Shown: piece by piece, positions 1 through 8,356 of the stretch
How the letters are laid out: each line of letters begins with the position of its first letter
Position numbering within the stretch: the stretch's first letter is position 1
Source of the DNA: Streptomyces sp. NRRL F-6492
Lineage (GTDB): Bacteria; Actinomycetota; Actinomycetes; Streptomycetales; Streptomycetaceae
DNA: 56,203 nt
NCBI RefSeq assembly: GCF_001280125.1
Contig: NZ_LGEG01000227.1
Location: forward strand, 1-56,203
Reading direction: 5' to 3'
The notes under the pieces: model-generated
What the model was told of the DNA's origin: nothing
Databases searched by the model: none
Seen by the model: only the letters and a program-made list of their open reading frames with translations
Position numbers and translations under genes: made by a program

Positions 1-80
1 GTCTCGGGGGCCTCCAAGGTCTCAGGGGTCTCCGAAGTCTCCCGGGTCCGGCCGGTCGTTCCGCGCAGTAGTCGTGTCAC
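1..80 (-). CDS. Start of a further Mce-operon protein (partial)
   Basis: A GTG codon at 80-78 overlaps the TGA stop of the upstream Mce-associated gene as GTGA, the same coupling used throughout this operon. The frame stays open to the window edge and begins MTRLLRGTTGRTRE, followed by ETSETPETLEAPET. That segment comes from an imperfect 18-bp DNA repeat and gives a six-residue period. Mce operons commonly end with two Mce-associated membrane proteins whose N-termini are disordered and acidic, so this is probably the second one. No transmembrane segment is visible yet because the gene leaves the window. Confidence 0.6.
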   Translation of the reverse strand, partial: MTRLLRGTTGRTRETSETPETLEAPE

Positions 81-607
81 TCGTCCCCGCCCTCCTTCCG
101 TTCGCTCTCCTCCGCGCCGACGACGGGGACCGCGCTCAGGGCCGCGACCTTCCACGTGTCCTCGCCGGTGCGCGTCAGGACGGCTTCCAGGCGCTTGCGG
201 TCGGTGGTCGGGGCGGCGCTCCCGCGCGGGGTGACCTCGACGCGTACGGTCGCGATGAGCTTCGCCGTGCCGGCCCGCGCGTCGAGCGCGGTGAGGGCGG
301 CCTCGGTGACCGTGGCGCGCGCCGAGGCGCCCACCGCGGGCTCGGTGCGGCCCAGTTCGGTGCGGAGCGGGCCGGTGGAGGCGTCGCGCCAGGCCCGTAC
401 GCCCGCCGCGGCGCGCTCGCGGGTCGAGGCGTCGAGCGTGTTCAGCACGGTGAGGCGCTGCCGGCCCTCGGCGAGCGCGGCGTCCCGTTCGCGGCCGAAG
501 GAGAGGCCCTCGTCGGAGCGGGCCTGCGCGTAGGTCCACGCGCCGGTCCCGCAGAAGCCGAGGGCGACGACGAGGGCGCCGGCGCCGAGGATCCTCGCCC
601 GCCTCAT
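77..607 (-). CDS. Mce-associated membrane protein
   Basis: This 176-residue protein has one N-terminal membrane anchor at about residues 6-27 and an exported domain. The domain has the look of the NTF2-like Mce-associated (Mas) family, with a helix around 40-75 and a strand-rich end (KLIATVRVEV, then DTWKVAALSAVPV). Such proteins are encoded after mceF and are thought to stabilise the Mce transport complex on the outer face of the membrane. The start overlaps the mceF-like stop by 4 bases (ATGA), so it is translationally coupled as the seventh gene after the permeases. Family assignment rests on position and architecture; no catalytic motif is expected. Confidence 0.75.
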   Translation of the reverse strand: MRRARILGAGALVVALGFCGTGAWTYAQARSDEGLSFGRERDAALAEGRQRLTVLNTLDASTRERAAAGVRAWRDASTGPLRTELGRTEPAVGASARATVTEAALTALDARAGTAKLIATVRVEVTPRGSAAPTTDRKRLEAVLTRTGEDTWKVAALSAVPVVGAEESERKEGGDE

Positions 608-1881
608 CGCGTGCTCCCGCCGTTCAGGCCGAGGAGCCCGGCCATGTCCGTCGGCCCCGCGCCCTGGCCCGGCAGCGCGAGCGCGCCGGGCAGGGACTGC
701 CGCTGCGAGCCCGCCGTACCGCTCGCGCTGCCCGAGGGCAGGGAGCCCGGCTTGGCCGGAGCGGGGACGGGGCCGCCCTTCGGGGCGTTCCCGGAGCCGC
801 GCACGTTGACCCCGGCCGCGGCGGAACCCGTGCAGGCCGCGCCGGTGTTGAGGGCGGGCGCGGTCCCCAGGTCGAGGCCGTTGCGGTAGCGCGTGGCGCC
901 GTACCCGGAGGTGCAGGGCAGCGGTTTGAAGAAGGTGACGGCCATGCCGAAGTTCACCTTTCCGCCGTCGACGGCGGTGGCTCCGGCCGAGACGGCCGCC
1001 GGGTACGTCACGAGCAGTTCCTCGATGCCGCGCTGCCGGGTGACGGCGACCTCCGAGGTGGTCAGGAGGTTGGCGAGGACGACGCCCAGGCTCGGGTCGA
1101 GGTCGCGCAGGAGGCCGCTGACCTGACCGGCCGCGTCGGGGGCGACGGTCAGGACGCGCCGCAGGTCGGCGTCGGAGCCCTTGAGGGCGGCGGCGAGGTC
1201 GCGCGCTCCGGTGGCGAAGCCCCGGATGGCGCGGCTCTCGTCGGCCTGGGTGCGCAGGACGACCTCCCCGTCGTCGATGAGCCGGACGGTGGACGGCAGC
1301 GCCCGGTCGGCGGCCCGGACGAACCCGCTGCCGCTGTCGAGGAGGACCTGGAGGTCGTCGCCGTGTCCCTCGAAGGCCTTGCCGAACTCGTCGACGACCG
1401 TGCGCAGGGACTCCAGCGGTACGGAGGAGGTGAGGTCGTTCATGCTCGCGAGCACGTCGGTGACCGGCGCCGGCACCTGGGTGTCGGTCTGCTCGATGCG
1501 GGCGCCGTCGGCGAGGTAGGGACCGCCGTCGCTCTCGGGACGCAGGTCGATGTACTGCTCGCCGACGGCGGAGAGCCCGGCGACCACGGCCCGCGCGTCG
1601 GCGGGGATCCGGGCGGCCGACTTCTTGATGCGCAGTTCGGCGACGACTCCTTCGGCGGTGAGGCCGATGTCGCCGACGCGGCCCACGGAGACGCCGCGGT
1701 AGGTGACGTCGGAGTGGGTGAACAGGCCTCCCGTACGGGCGAGGTGGACCTTGACGGTGTAGTGGTCGGCGACGCCGACGTGACGGCCGAGGTCCGCGTA
1801 GCGGATGCCGAGGAAGCCGAGGACGAGGACGGCGATGACGAGGAACGCGAGGTTCTTCAGCCGTACGGTACGGGTGATCAC
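604..1881 (-). CDS. MCE family protein, MceF position
   Basis: A 425-residue MCE/MlaD-type substrate-binding protein of a lipid ABC importer. An N-terminal membrane helix (about 9-26) is followed by the MCE domain (about 38-115, with GLFTHSDVTYRGVSVGRVGD). A long helical region ends near 300, and a low-complexity Gly/Ser/Pro tail follows, as in mycobacterial MceF. Two cysteines in the CTSGYGATRYRNG...CTGS region could form a disulfide. It is the last of six MCE paralogues and overlaps the upstream mceE-like gene by 4 bases. Function as part of a six-protein MCE tube is inferred from the family. Confidence 0.9.
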   Translation of the reverse strand: MITRTVRLKNLAFLVIAVLVLGFLGIRYADLGRHVGVADHYTVKVHLARTGGLFTHSDVTYRGVSVGRVGDIGLTAEGVVAELRIKKSAARIPADARAVVAGLSAVGEQYIDLRPESDGGPYLADGARIEQTDTQVPAPVTDVLASMNDLTSSVPLESLRTVVDEFGKAFEGHGDDLQVLLDSGSGFVRAADRALPSTVRLIDDGEVVLRTQADESRAIRGFATGARDLAAALKGSDADLRRVLTVAPDAAGQVSGLLRDLDPSLGVVLANLLTTSEVAVTRQRGIEELLVTYPAAVSAGATAVDGGKVNFGMAVTFFKPLPCTSGYGATRYRNGLDLGTAPALNTGAACTGSAAAGVNVRGSGNAPKGGPVPAPAKPGSLPSGSASGTAGSQRQSLPGALALPGQGAGPTDMAGLLGLNGGSTR

Positions 1882-3173
1882 CGGTTCTCGCCTCCGTGGG
1901 TCGGGGTGCCGCCGGTGCGGACCGGGGGCAGCGGCAGGGCCGTTCCGGTGCCCTGTCCCCGGCGGGCGCCGGGCTCCGGCTCGGGCTCCGGCTCGGGCTC
2001 CGGCTCGGGCTCGGGCTCCGGGTCGGTCGTCTCCGGGGGCGACGGGGTGGGCTCGGGAGCGGGATCGGTCCCGGGGACCAGGGGCGGGATCACCTCGGTG
2101 CCGGGAGCGGCGGCGAGGTGCAGATAGGCGTTGAGGTAGTCGCCCTTGATGCCCCGCATCACCTCGTCGGTGAAGGGGTACGTCAGCAGGACCTGGAGCG
2201 ATTCGGGCAGGTCGGCGCCGGCGTCCGCGAGCGCCTTCAGGGTCGGTGCGAGGGCCTTCAGATCGGCCACCATGTCCTTCTGGCTCGCGTTGACGGTGGA
2301 GACGGCGACGCCGGACAGGGTGTCCAGGGCCCGCAGCATGGTCAGCAGGGAGCCCCGTTGGTCCTCCAGCGTCTTCAGGCCGGGCGAGAGGCCGGTGAGG
2401 ACGGTGTCGACGTCCTTCTTGCGTCCGGCGAGGGTGGCGGAGAGCCGGTTGACCCCGTCGAGGGCGCGGGTGATGTCGCCGCGGTGCGCGTCCAGGTTGC
2501 CGACCAGGGTGTTCACCCGCTTCAGCATCGAGCGGACCTCGGGCTCGCGTCCGCGGAGCGCCGCGTTGAGCTCGCGGGTGATGGTCTTGAGCTGGTTGAC
2601 GCCGCCGCCGTTGAGCAGCAGGGACAGGGCGCCGAAGACCTCCTCGACCTCCGTGTTCCGGCTGGTGCGCGCCAACGGGATGACGCTGCCGTCGACGAGT
2701 TCGCCGCCGCTCCGGCGCGCGGCGGCCCGCTGGACGCCGTTCGTACCCGTGCCGCTCGCGTTCCCGCCCGGTGCGACGAGCTGGACGTACTTCTCGCCCA
2801 GGAGGCTGGACTGCTCCAGGCGGGCGCCGGAGTCGGCGGGCAGCCGGACGTCGCCGTTGATCTTCAGGATGACCCGGGCGGTCCAGCCGCCGGGCACCAG
2901 CTCGATGGCGGCGACGCGGCCGACGGCGACGTCGTTGACCTTGACCGCGGACTGCGGCGCGAGGCTCAGCACGTCGTCGAGTTCGGCGGTGACCGTGTAG
3001 GGGTGGGAGCCGAGGTCGGCGCCGCCGGGCAGCGGCAGGTCCTCGATGCCGTCGAACCGGATCGGGTTCGACGGGACCACGCCGAGGACGACGGCGATGC
3101 CCAGGCCGAGGGCGATCGTGCCGACGGCTCCGGCGCCGAGGAGCTTCCCGGAGGGTGAGGTGCCGCGTCCCAT
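1878..3173 (-). CDS. MCE family protein, MceE position
   Basis: A 431-residue MCE protein. The start is the ATG at 3173 (MGRGTSPSGK), where it overlaps the previous stop as TGATG; the open frame upstream is a shadow of the next gene. It has an N-terminal helix (about 12-32), a short LPLPGG segment typical of MceE, and an MCE domain (about 55-135). A long helical domain and a Pro-Glu repeat tail follow. Mycobacterial MceE members are usually lipoproteins, but no cysteine is visible after the helix, so this one appears anchored by its transmembrane segment. It forms one operon with the other five MCE genes. Confidence 0.9.
   Translation of the reverse strand: MGRGTSPSGKLLGAGAVGTIALGLGIAVVLGVVPSNPIRFDGIEDLPLPGGADLGSHPYTVTAELDDVLSLAPQSAVKVNDVAVGRVAAIELVPGGWTARVILKINGDVRLPADSGARLEQSSLLGEKYVQLVAPGGNASGTGTNGVQRAAARRSGGELVDGSVIPLARTSRNTEVEEVFGALSLLLNGGGVNQLKTITRELNAALRGREPEVRSMLKRVNTLVGNLDAHRGDITRALDGVNRLSATLAGRKKDVDTVLTGLSPGLKTLEDQRGSLLTMLRALDTLSGVAVSTVNASQKDMVADLKALAPTLKALADAGADLPESLQVLLTYPFTDEVMRGIKGDYLNAYLHLAAAPGTEVIPPLVPGTDPAPEPTPSPPETTDPEPEPEPEPEPEPEPEPGARRGQGTGTALPLPPVRTGGTPTHGGENR
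1972..2024. repeat. Hexanucleotide repeat coding a Pro-Glu tract
   Basis: About nine copies of a six-base unit (GGCTCC/GGCTCG on the plus strand) lie in frame in the mceE-like gene and encode an extended (PE)n tail near its C-terminus. Because the unit is six bases, copy-number change would lengthen or shorten the tail without a frameshift. Confidence 0.85.
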
Positions 3174-4195
3174 CACTCCCCCTTCCCGGTGCCCGCCGCG
3201 GAGCCGCCGGTCACCGGCAGCGGGAGCAGCGGTCCGCCCGTGCTGATCTCGTTGAGGTTGGCGCGGCCGTCGAGGGTGCGGGTGGCCGGGTTGTACGCGT
3301 TGATCAGGTTGCCCGCGGCGAGCGGGGCGACGTCGAGGGCCTCGGCGAGGGAGGCGCGCTGGTCGACGAGGACCTGGGTGAGGGGCACGAGCCGGTCGAC
3401 GTTCTTCTTCAGCTCGCCCCGGTTGTCCTTGATGAAGGTCTTGACCTGGGCGAGGGCCTTGCCGAGCTCCTTGAGGGCGCCGGTGAGGTCGTCCTTGTTC
3501 TCGGCGAAGTAGCCGACGACCTCGTCCAGGCGTTCCTGCGCGGTGCGGACGTCGCCGTCCTTCTTCTTGAGCATGGTGGTGAAGGTCTGGAGCTGTCCGA
3601 GGCTGGTGAACAGCTGCTCGCTGCTGCCGTCGAGGGTCTTGGCGGCCTTGCCGAACTCCTCGATGGAGGTGCCGATGGAGGCGCCGTTGCCCTTGAGGTT
3701 CTTCGCGCCGGTGTCCAGCAGTTCGGAGAGGGCTCCGGCGGAGTTGGCGCCGTTCGGGCCGAGCGCCTCGCTCAGTTCGGTGATCGACGCGTAGAGCTGG
3801 TCGATCTCGACGGGGACGCGGTTGCGGGAGGCCGGCAGTTCGGCGCCGTCGGCGAGGGCGGGGCCGGTGCTGTAGGCGGGGGCGAGCTGGACGTAGCGGT
3901 CGGCGACGACGCTCGGGGCGACGACGGCGGCCCGGACGCCGGCGGGGACGCGGACGCCCTCGTCGAGGCGGAGCCGGACGCGGACGCGGGTGCCCTGCGG
4001 TTCGACGGACTCGACCTCCCCTACCCGTACGCCGAGGACGCGCAGGTCGGAGCCGGCGTAGACGCCGACGGCCCGGTCGAAGTACGCGGTGATGCGGGTG
4101 CCGTCGGGTTCGAGGACGCGTACGGCGACGAATCCGCAGGCGGCGAGCACCACGAGGGCGAGTCCGGCGACGAGGGGCGTTCTGGGCTTGGTCAT
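3173..4195 (-). CDS. MCE family protein, MceD position
   Basis: A 340-residue MCE protein with a membrane anchor at about 8-24. The MCE domain follows (about 35-115, ITAYFDRAVGVYAGSDLRVLGVRVGEV), then a long coiled-coil-like helical region (about 130-290). The start (ATG at 4195) lies four bases inside the upstream stop. It is the fourth of six paralogues expected to assemble into the periplasm-facing lipid channel that the YrbE permeases and ATPase drive. It is annotated by domain and operon order only; substrate specificity cannot be read from the sequence. Confidence 0.9.
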   Translation of the reverse strand: MTKPRTPLVAGLALVVLAACGFVAVRVLEPDGTRITAYFDRAVGVYAGSDLRVLGVRVGEVESVEPQGTRVRVRLRLDEGVRVPAGVRAAVVAPSVVADRYVQLAPAYSTGPALADGAELPASRNRVPVEIDQLYASITELSEALGPNGANSAGALSELLDTGAKNLKGNGASIGTSIEEFGKAAKTLDGSSEQLFTSLGQLQTFTTMLKKKDGDVRTAQERLDEVVGYFAENKDDLTGALKELGKALAQVKTFIKDNRGELKKNVDRLVPLTQVLVDQRASLAEALDVAPLAAGNLINAYNPATRTLDGRANLNEISTGGPLLPLPVTGGSAAGTGKGE

Positions 4196-5241
4196 CGTTC
4201 ACCGCTCCCCTTGGCCGTCGCCGTCTGTTTCGGCGGCAGGCATCCGGTCGTGGGCTGCGAGGCTTCGGGCAGGTAGGTCCGGGGCACCACGCCGCACAGG
4301 TAGCTGTCGAACCAGCGGCCGTTGCCGAGGCTGTTGCCGACGAGCCGGTAGTACGGGCCGACGAGCGCGAGGGTCTGGTCGAGCCGGCCGCTGTTCTTCT
4401 CCAGGACGGCGGTGACGCGGCCGAGGGCCTTGAGGGTGGGGCCGAGCTGCCGGTCGTTGTCGCCGACGAGGCCGCTGAGCTGGGTGCCCAGTTCCCTGCT
4501 GCCCTTGAGCAGGGCGCGGATGGCGTCGCGGCGCTTCCTGAGCTCCCCGAGCAGGGAGCCGCCGTCCTCGATGAGCGTCTCGAAGCTGGACTTCTTGTCC
4601 TCCAGGGTCTTGGTGAACTTCTTGCTGTTCTCCAGGAGCCGGGCGAGTTCGGTGTCGCGCTTGGAGACTGACCTGGACAGTTCGGACAGGCCGGTGGCGG
4701 CGTTGCGGACGTGGGGCGGGGAGTTCTTGAAGGTGTCGGAGATGGTCTCGAAGCTCTTCGCGAGCTTCTCCGTGTCGATGTCGTCGACGGTGCCGCTGAG
4801 GTCCTGGAAGGCCTGCGTCACGTCGTACGGGGAGGTGGTGCGGGACCGGGGGATGCGGGTCCCGGGGTCCTGCGGGGCGGAGCCGAGGGGGTCGAGCGCC
4901 AGGTACTTCTCGCCCAGGAGGGTCTTGATGGCGATGGCGGCGGTCGACCGGTCGCCGACCCAGGCGTCGCCGACCTCGAACGTCACCTTGACCTTGGGTC
5001 CGTCGAGGGCGACGCCGGTGACCTTGCCGACCTTGACGCCGGCGACGCGCACCTCGTCGCCCTCGTCGAGTCCGGCGGCCTCGGTGAAGTCGGCGCTGTA
5101 GGCGGTGTCGCCGCCGACGAGGGGGAGCCGCTCCACGTTGTAGGCCAGGGCGGCGAGGAGGGCGAGGAGGAGGAGTCCGACGAGGGCGACGGCGACGGGG
5201 CTGCGCTCCTTGACCGGCTTGAGCCGGGGGCGGGGGCTCAT
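4192..5241 (-). CDS. MCE family protein, MceC position
   Basis: A 349-residue MCE protein. The start was placed at the ATG at 5241 (MSPRPRLKPVKERSP), which overlaps the previous stop as ATGA and puts a clean membrane helix at about 13-32. The MCE domain spans about 38-118 (GDEVRVAGVKVGKVTGVALDG is split by the usual strand pattern), followed by a long helical domain. The C-terminus has two cysteines (YLCGVVPR and TTGCLPP) also seen in the MceB-position neighbour, suggesting a shared terminal disulfide. It is a subunit of the same lipid importer. Confidence 0.9.
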   Translation of the reverse strand: MSPRPRLKPVKERSPVAVALVGLLLLALLAALAYNVERLPLVGGDTAYSADFTEAAGLDEGDEVRVAGVKVGKVTGVALDGPKVKVTFEVGDAWVGDRSTAAIAIKTLLGEKYLALDPLGSAPQDPGTRIPRSRTTSPYDVTQAFQDLSGTVDDIDTEKLAKSFETISDTFKNSPPHVRNAATGLSELSRSVSKRDTELARLLENSKKFTKTLEDKKSSFETLIEDGGSLLGELRKRRDAIRALLKGSRELGTQLSGLVGDNDRQLGPTLKALGRVTAVLEKNSGRLDQTLALVGPYYRLVGNSLGNGRWFDSYLCGVVPRTYLPEASQPTTGCLPPKQTATAKGSGER

Positions 5242-6293
5242 CCGCGGCACCTCGATTCGGTCACGGTGACGCCGGTCGGGGGCTTGGAGCCGTCGGAGGT
5301 TCCCACGCCGCTCACGCGCGCCTCGCAGAGGTAGAGGTTGAACCACGACCCGTACGAGGAGAGGCGGGCCAGGGCGGTCATCTTGGCGGGGGTGTTGGCG
5401 AGGAAGGCCTCGATGCGGGAGGTGTGGTCGCCGAGGTTCCCGGAGAGCCGGCCCAGTTCGCGGATGTCCTTCTTGAGGGGGGCGCGTCCTTCCCGGAAGA
5501 GTCCGGCGGTCGTGGTGGTGAGGTCGCCGATGGCCTGGACGGCCTGGCCGAGGGGCTTGCGGTCGGCGTTGAAGCCGGTGACGAGCTTCTGGAGGGTGAC
5601 GACGAGCTCGTTGAAGCCGGCCTCGCGGGTGTTGAGGGTGGTCAGGACGGTGTTGAGGTGGGTGACGACCCGGCCGATCACCTCGTCCTTGGCGGCGACG
5701 GTCTTGGTGAGGGAGCCGATGTGCCGCAGGAGGCTGTCGACGGTGCCGCTCTCGCCCTGGAGGACCTGGACGAGGGAGCCGGCGAGGTCGTTGACGTCGG
5801 CGGGCGAGAGGCCCTCGAACAGCGGCTTGAAGCCGTTGAACAGCAGGGTGAGGTCGAGGGCGGGCGTGGTGCGCTCCAGCGGGATGGTCTCCCCGGACTG
5901 GAGGCTTCCGGTCAGGTCGCCGCTGCCCCGGTCGAGGGAGACGTACCGCTGGCCGACCATGTTGAGGTACTTCACGGCGGCGGTCGCGGAGCGGGGCAGG
6001 GAGCGGTCCTCGCGGACCGTGAAGGTGACCTGGGCGGTGCGCCGTTCGACCACGCGGACGTCGGTCACCTCGCCGACCCTCACTCCGGCGATGCGGACGG
6101 AGTCGCCCTCGGCGAGGCCGGTGACGTCGGTGAACAGCGCCTTGTACGAGCGGGTGGCGGAGCCGACCCCGGTGTTGGCGATGCTGAAGCCGAGCACGGT
6201 GGTGGCGAGCGCCGTGACCAGGACGAAGGCGAGGGACTTCAGGACCGTGCCGGTCAGGCCGCGCCGGCGGGTGTGGGCGGACGGCTTCGTCAT
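5238..6293 (-). CDS. MCE family protein, MceB position
   Basis: A 351-residue MCE protein starting at the ATG at 6293 (MTKPSAHTRRR), overlapping the upstream stop by 4 bases. A membrane helix at about 18-36 precedes the MCE domain (about 42-125, GDSVRIAGVRVGEVTDV). A helical region then runs to a conserved WFNLYLCEARV segment and a C-terminal Cys (ESRCRG). The FDSYLCG/FNLYLCE similarity to the MceC-position neighbour supports descent by duplication within the operon. Its role is as one subunit of the six-member MCE assembly. Confidence 0.9.
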   Translation of the reverse strand: MTKPSAHTRRRGLTGTVLKSLAFVLVTALATTVLGFSIANTGVGSATRSYKALFTDVTGLAEGDSVRIAGVRVGEVTDVRVVERRTAQVTFTVREDRSLPRSATAAVKYLNMVGQRYVSLDRGSGDLTGSLQSGETIPLERTTPALDLTLLFNGFKPLFEGLSPADVNDLAGSLVQVLQGESGTVDSLLRHIGSLTKTVAAKDEVIGRVVTHLNTVLTTLNTREAGFNELVVTLQKLVTGFNADRKPLGQAVQAIGDLTTTTAGLFREGRAPLKKDIRELGRLSGNLGDHTSRIEAFLANTPAKMTALARLSSYGSWFNLYLCEARVSGVGTSDGSKPPTGVTVTESRCRG

Positions 6294-7543
6294 CGGAGGG
6301 TCACCTCCGCTCCGCGGAAGGCCGGTCCGGCGAGGAGGCTGCTCCAGTCCGGCAGGTCGCCGGGCCGTTTCTCCGCGGCGGGGGCGAGGAGTTCGTTGAC
6401 GAGGTCGTTCTCCTGCGGGGAGTTGGCGGGCCCGAGGTCCTGGCCGGCGGCGGCGGAGGCCCGGGCGGCGGGTGCGGCCGGGACGCCGAGGTAGGGCACG
6501 GGGTGGCAGCGCGGGCCGCCGCCGGAGCCGTAGGAGGGGGTGTCGCGGCCGGGGACGTAGGCGCCGCGCGAGGGCACGGTGGTGACGTTCACGTGGAGCC
6601 CCGGCCGGTTCGTGCCCTTGCCGAGCGCCTTGTCCATGGCGGGCACGAACTGGGCGAGGGTGCGCAGGGTGCACGGGAAGGACGGGGAGTACTCGGCGAG
6701 CAGTTCCAGGGTGGGCCTGCTGGTGGCGCTGAGCCGGATGATGTTGTCCTTGTTCTGGCGCAGGAAGGCGGTCAGGTCCTGGGCGGTCCGGGTGGTGGCG
6801 CCGAGGGTGCCGGTCAGTTCGGCCTCCTTCTCGGCGAGGGTGCCGCTGGTGGTGGTGAAGTCGGTGAGCGCGGTGACGATGTCCGGGGCGGCGTCCGCGT
6901 AGAGGTGGCTGACCTTCACGAGTTCTTTCAGGTCGCGGTTGAGGGCGGGCAGGTGGGGGTTGAACTCGCGCAGGTGGGCGTCGAGCCGGCCGAGGGTGTC
7001 GCCGAGCTTGTCGCCGCGTCCTTCCAGGGCCTGGGAGACGGCCGACAGGGTCGCGGAGAGCTTCTGCGGCTGGACGGCGGTCAGCAGGGGCAGGACGTTG
7101 TCGAGGACCTGCTGGAGTTCGACGGCGTTGCCGGAGCGGTCCTCCGGGATGACGGCTCCGGGGCCGAGGGGCCGCGTCGAGGGGTTCCCGGGCGGTACGA
7201 GGGCCACGAACCGCTCGCCGAACAGCGTGGTGGGCAGCATCTGGGCGCGCACGTCGGAGGGGACGTGGTCCAGGGTGCCGGGCCGCATGGCGAGGGTGAG
7301 CCGGGCTCCGGTGCCGGTGGTGTCGATGGCGCGGACCTCGCCGACGACGACGCCGCGCAGTTTCACCTCGGCTCCGAGGTGCATCTCGTTGCCGACGCTG
7401 CCGGTCTCGACGACGACCGGGTCGGACGCGGTGAAGCGCTTGTCGTAGACGGCGACCGCCAGCCAGGCGAGCAGGGCGGGCACCAGCAGGAAGACGACGC
7501 CGGCGGACCGGCGGCGCAGGGTCGTGCCTCGGGTGTCGCTCAT
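6290..7543 (-). CDS. MCE family protein, MceA position
   Basis: A 417-residue MCE protein and the first MCE gene after the permeases. An N-terminal helix (about 13-30) is followed by an MCE domain (about 40-120, LGAEVKLRGVVVGEVRAID), helical repeats, a CTLRTLAQFVPAMDKAL segment and a low-complexity tail rich in Ala, Gly and Pro. The 4-base overlap with the next gene again shows coupled translation. Two cysteines (SFPCTL and GPRCHP) may pair outside the membrane. The substrate is unknown; Mce systems of actinobacteria import sterols or fatty acids. Confidence 0.9.
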   Translation of the reverse strand: MSDTRGTTLRRRSAGVVFLLVPALLAWLAVAVYDKRFTASDPVVVETGSVGNEMHLGAEVKLRGVVVGEVRAIDTTGTGARLTLAMRPGTLDHVPSDVRAQMLPTTLFGERFVALVPPGNPSTRPLGPGAVIPEDRSGNAVELQQVLDNVLPLLTAVQPQKLSATLSAVSQALEGRGDKLGDTLGRLDAHLREFNPHLPALNRDLKELVKVSHLYADAAPDIVTALTDFTTTSGTLAEKEAELTGTLGATTRTAQDLTAFLRQNKDNIIRLSATSRPTLELLAEYSPSFPCTLRTLAQFVPAMDKALGKGTNRPGLHVNVTTVPSRGAYVPGRDTPSYGSGGGPRCHPVPYLGVPAAPAARASAAAGQDLGPANSPQENDLVNELLAPAAEKRPGDLPDWSSLLAGPAFRGAEVTLR

Positions 7544-7544
7544 C

Positions 7545-8351
7545 TCACCCCGCCACCTTCACGGTCGTGGTCGCGCCCCAGAGGGCCAGCGACAGGAAGA
7601 AGTCGGTGACGCTGATCAGCACGATGGCGTTGCGCACGGAGCGGCCGACGGCGATGCCGACGCCGGCGGGGCCGCCGGAGGCGCGGAAGCCGTAGTAGCA
7701 GTGGGCGATGATCACCATCACGCTGAAGATCAGCACCTTGAGCACCGACAGGAGGACGTCCGTCGGTGACAGGAAGAGGTTGAAGTAGTGGTCGTAGGTC
7801 CCCGCCGACTGGCCGTTGAAGAGGACCGTGACGTAGCGGGAGGCCAGGTAGGAGGAGAGCAGGCCGATCGCGTAGAGCGGGACGATGGCGACGACGCCGG
7901 CGATGATGCGGGTGGTGACCAGGTACGGCATGGAGCGGATGCCCATGCCTTCGAGGGCGTCGACCTCCTCGTTGATGCGCATGGCGCCGAGCTGGGCGGT
8001 GAAGCCGGCGCCGACGGTCGCGGAGAGGGCGAGTCCGGCGACGAGCGGGGCGATCTCCCGGGTGTTGAAGTAGGCGGAGACGAAGCCGGTGAAGGCGGCG
8101 GTGCCGATCTGTTCGAGGGCCGCGTGGCCCTGGAGGCCGACGACGGTTCCGGTGAACAGCGTCATCGCGACCATCACGCCGATGGTGCCGCCGATGACGC
8201 CGAGGCCGCCGGAGCCGAAGGCGACCTCGGCGAGCAGCCGTTGCACCTCCTTGAGGTAGCGGCGCAGGGTTCGCGGGATCCAGAGCAGGGCCCTGACGTA
8301 GAACAGGAGCTGGTCACCGGAGCGGTCGAGCCAGACGAACGGGGAGGCCAT
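7545..8351 (-). CDS. MlaE/YrbE-type ABC permease (YrbE-B)
   Basis: A 268-residue integral membrane protein of the MlaE family, starting at ATG 8351 (MASPFVWLDRSGDQ). About five hydrophobic segments are visible. The cytoplasmic EEVDALEGMGIRSMPYLVTTRI segment corresponds to the MlaE coupling helix that contacts the ATPase. It is paired with a second permease immediately upstream, with 5 bases between the genes. The two form the membrane part of the Mce lipid importer. The C-terminus (TTTVKVAG) ends one base before the mceA-like start region. Confidence 0.93.
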   Translation of the reverse strand: MASPFVWLDRSGDQLLFYVRALLWIPRTLRRYLKEVQRLLAEVAFGSGGLGVIGGTIGVMVAMTLFTGTVVGLQGHAALEQIGTAAFTGFVSAYFNTREIAPLVAGLALSATVGAGFTAQLGAMRINEEVDALEGMGIRSMPYLVTTRIIAGVVAIVPLYAIGLLSSYLASRYVTVLFNGQSAGTYDHYFNLFLSPTDVLLSVLKVLIFSVMVIIAHCYYGFRASGGPAGVGIAVGRSVRNAIVLISVTDFFLSLALWGATTTVKVAG

Positions 8352-8356
8352 CGGCC

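Noticed and set aside
1878..4202. A 774-residue protein on the minus strand
   Set aside because: Only the part from ATG 3173 is MceE-like; the Arg/Pro-rich first half is the out-of-frame shadow of the MceD gene.
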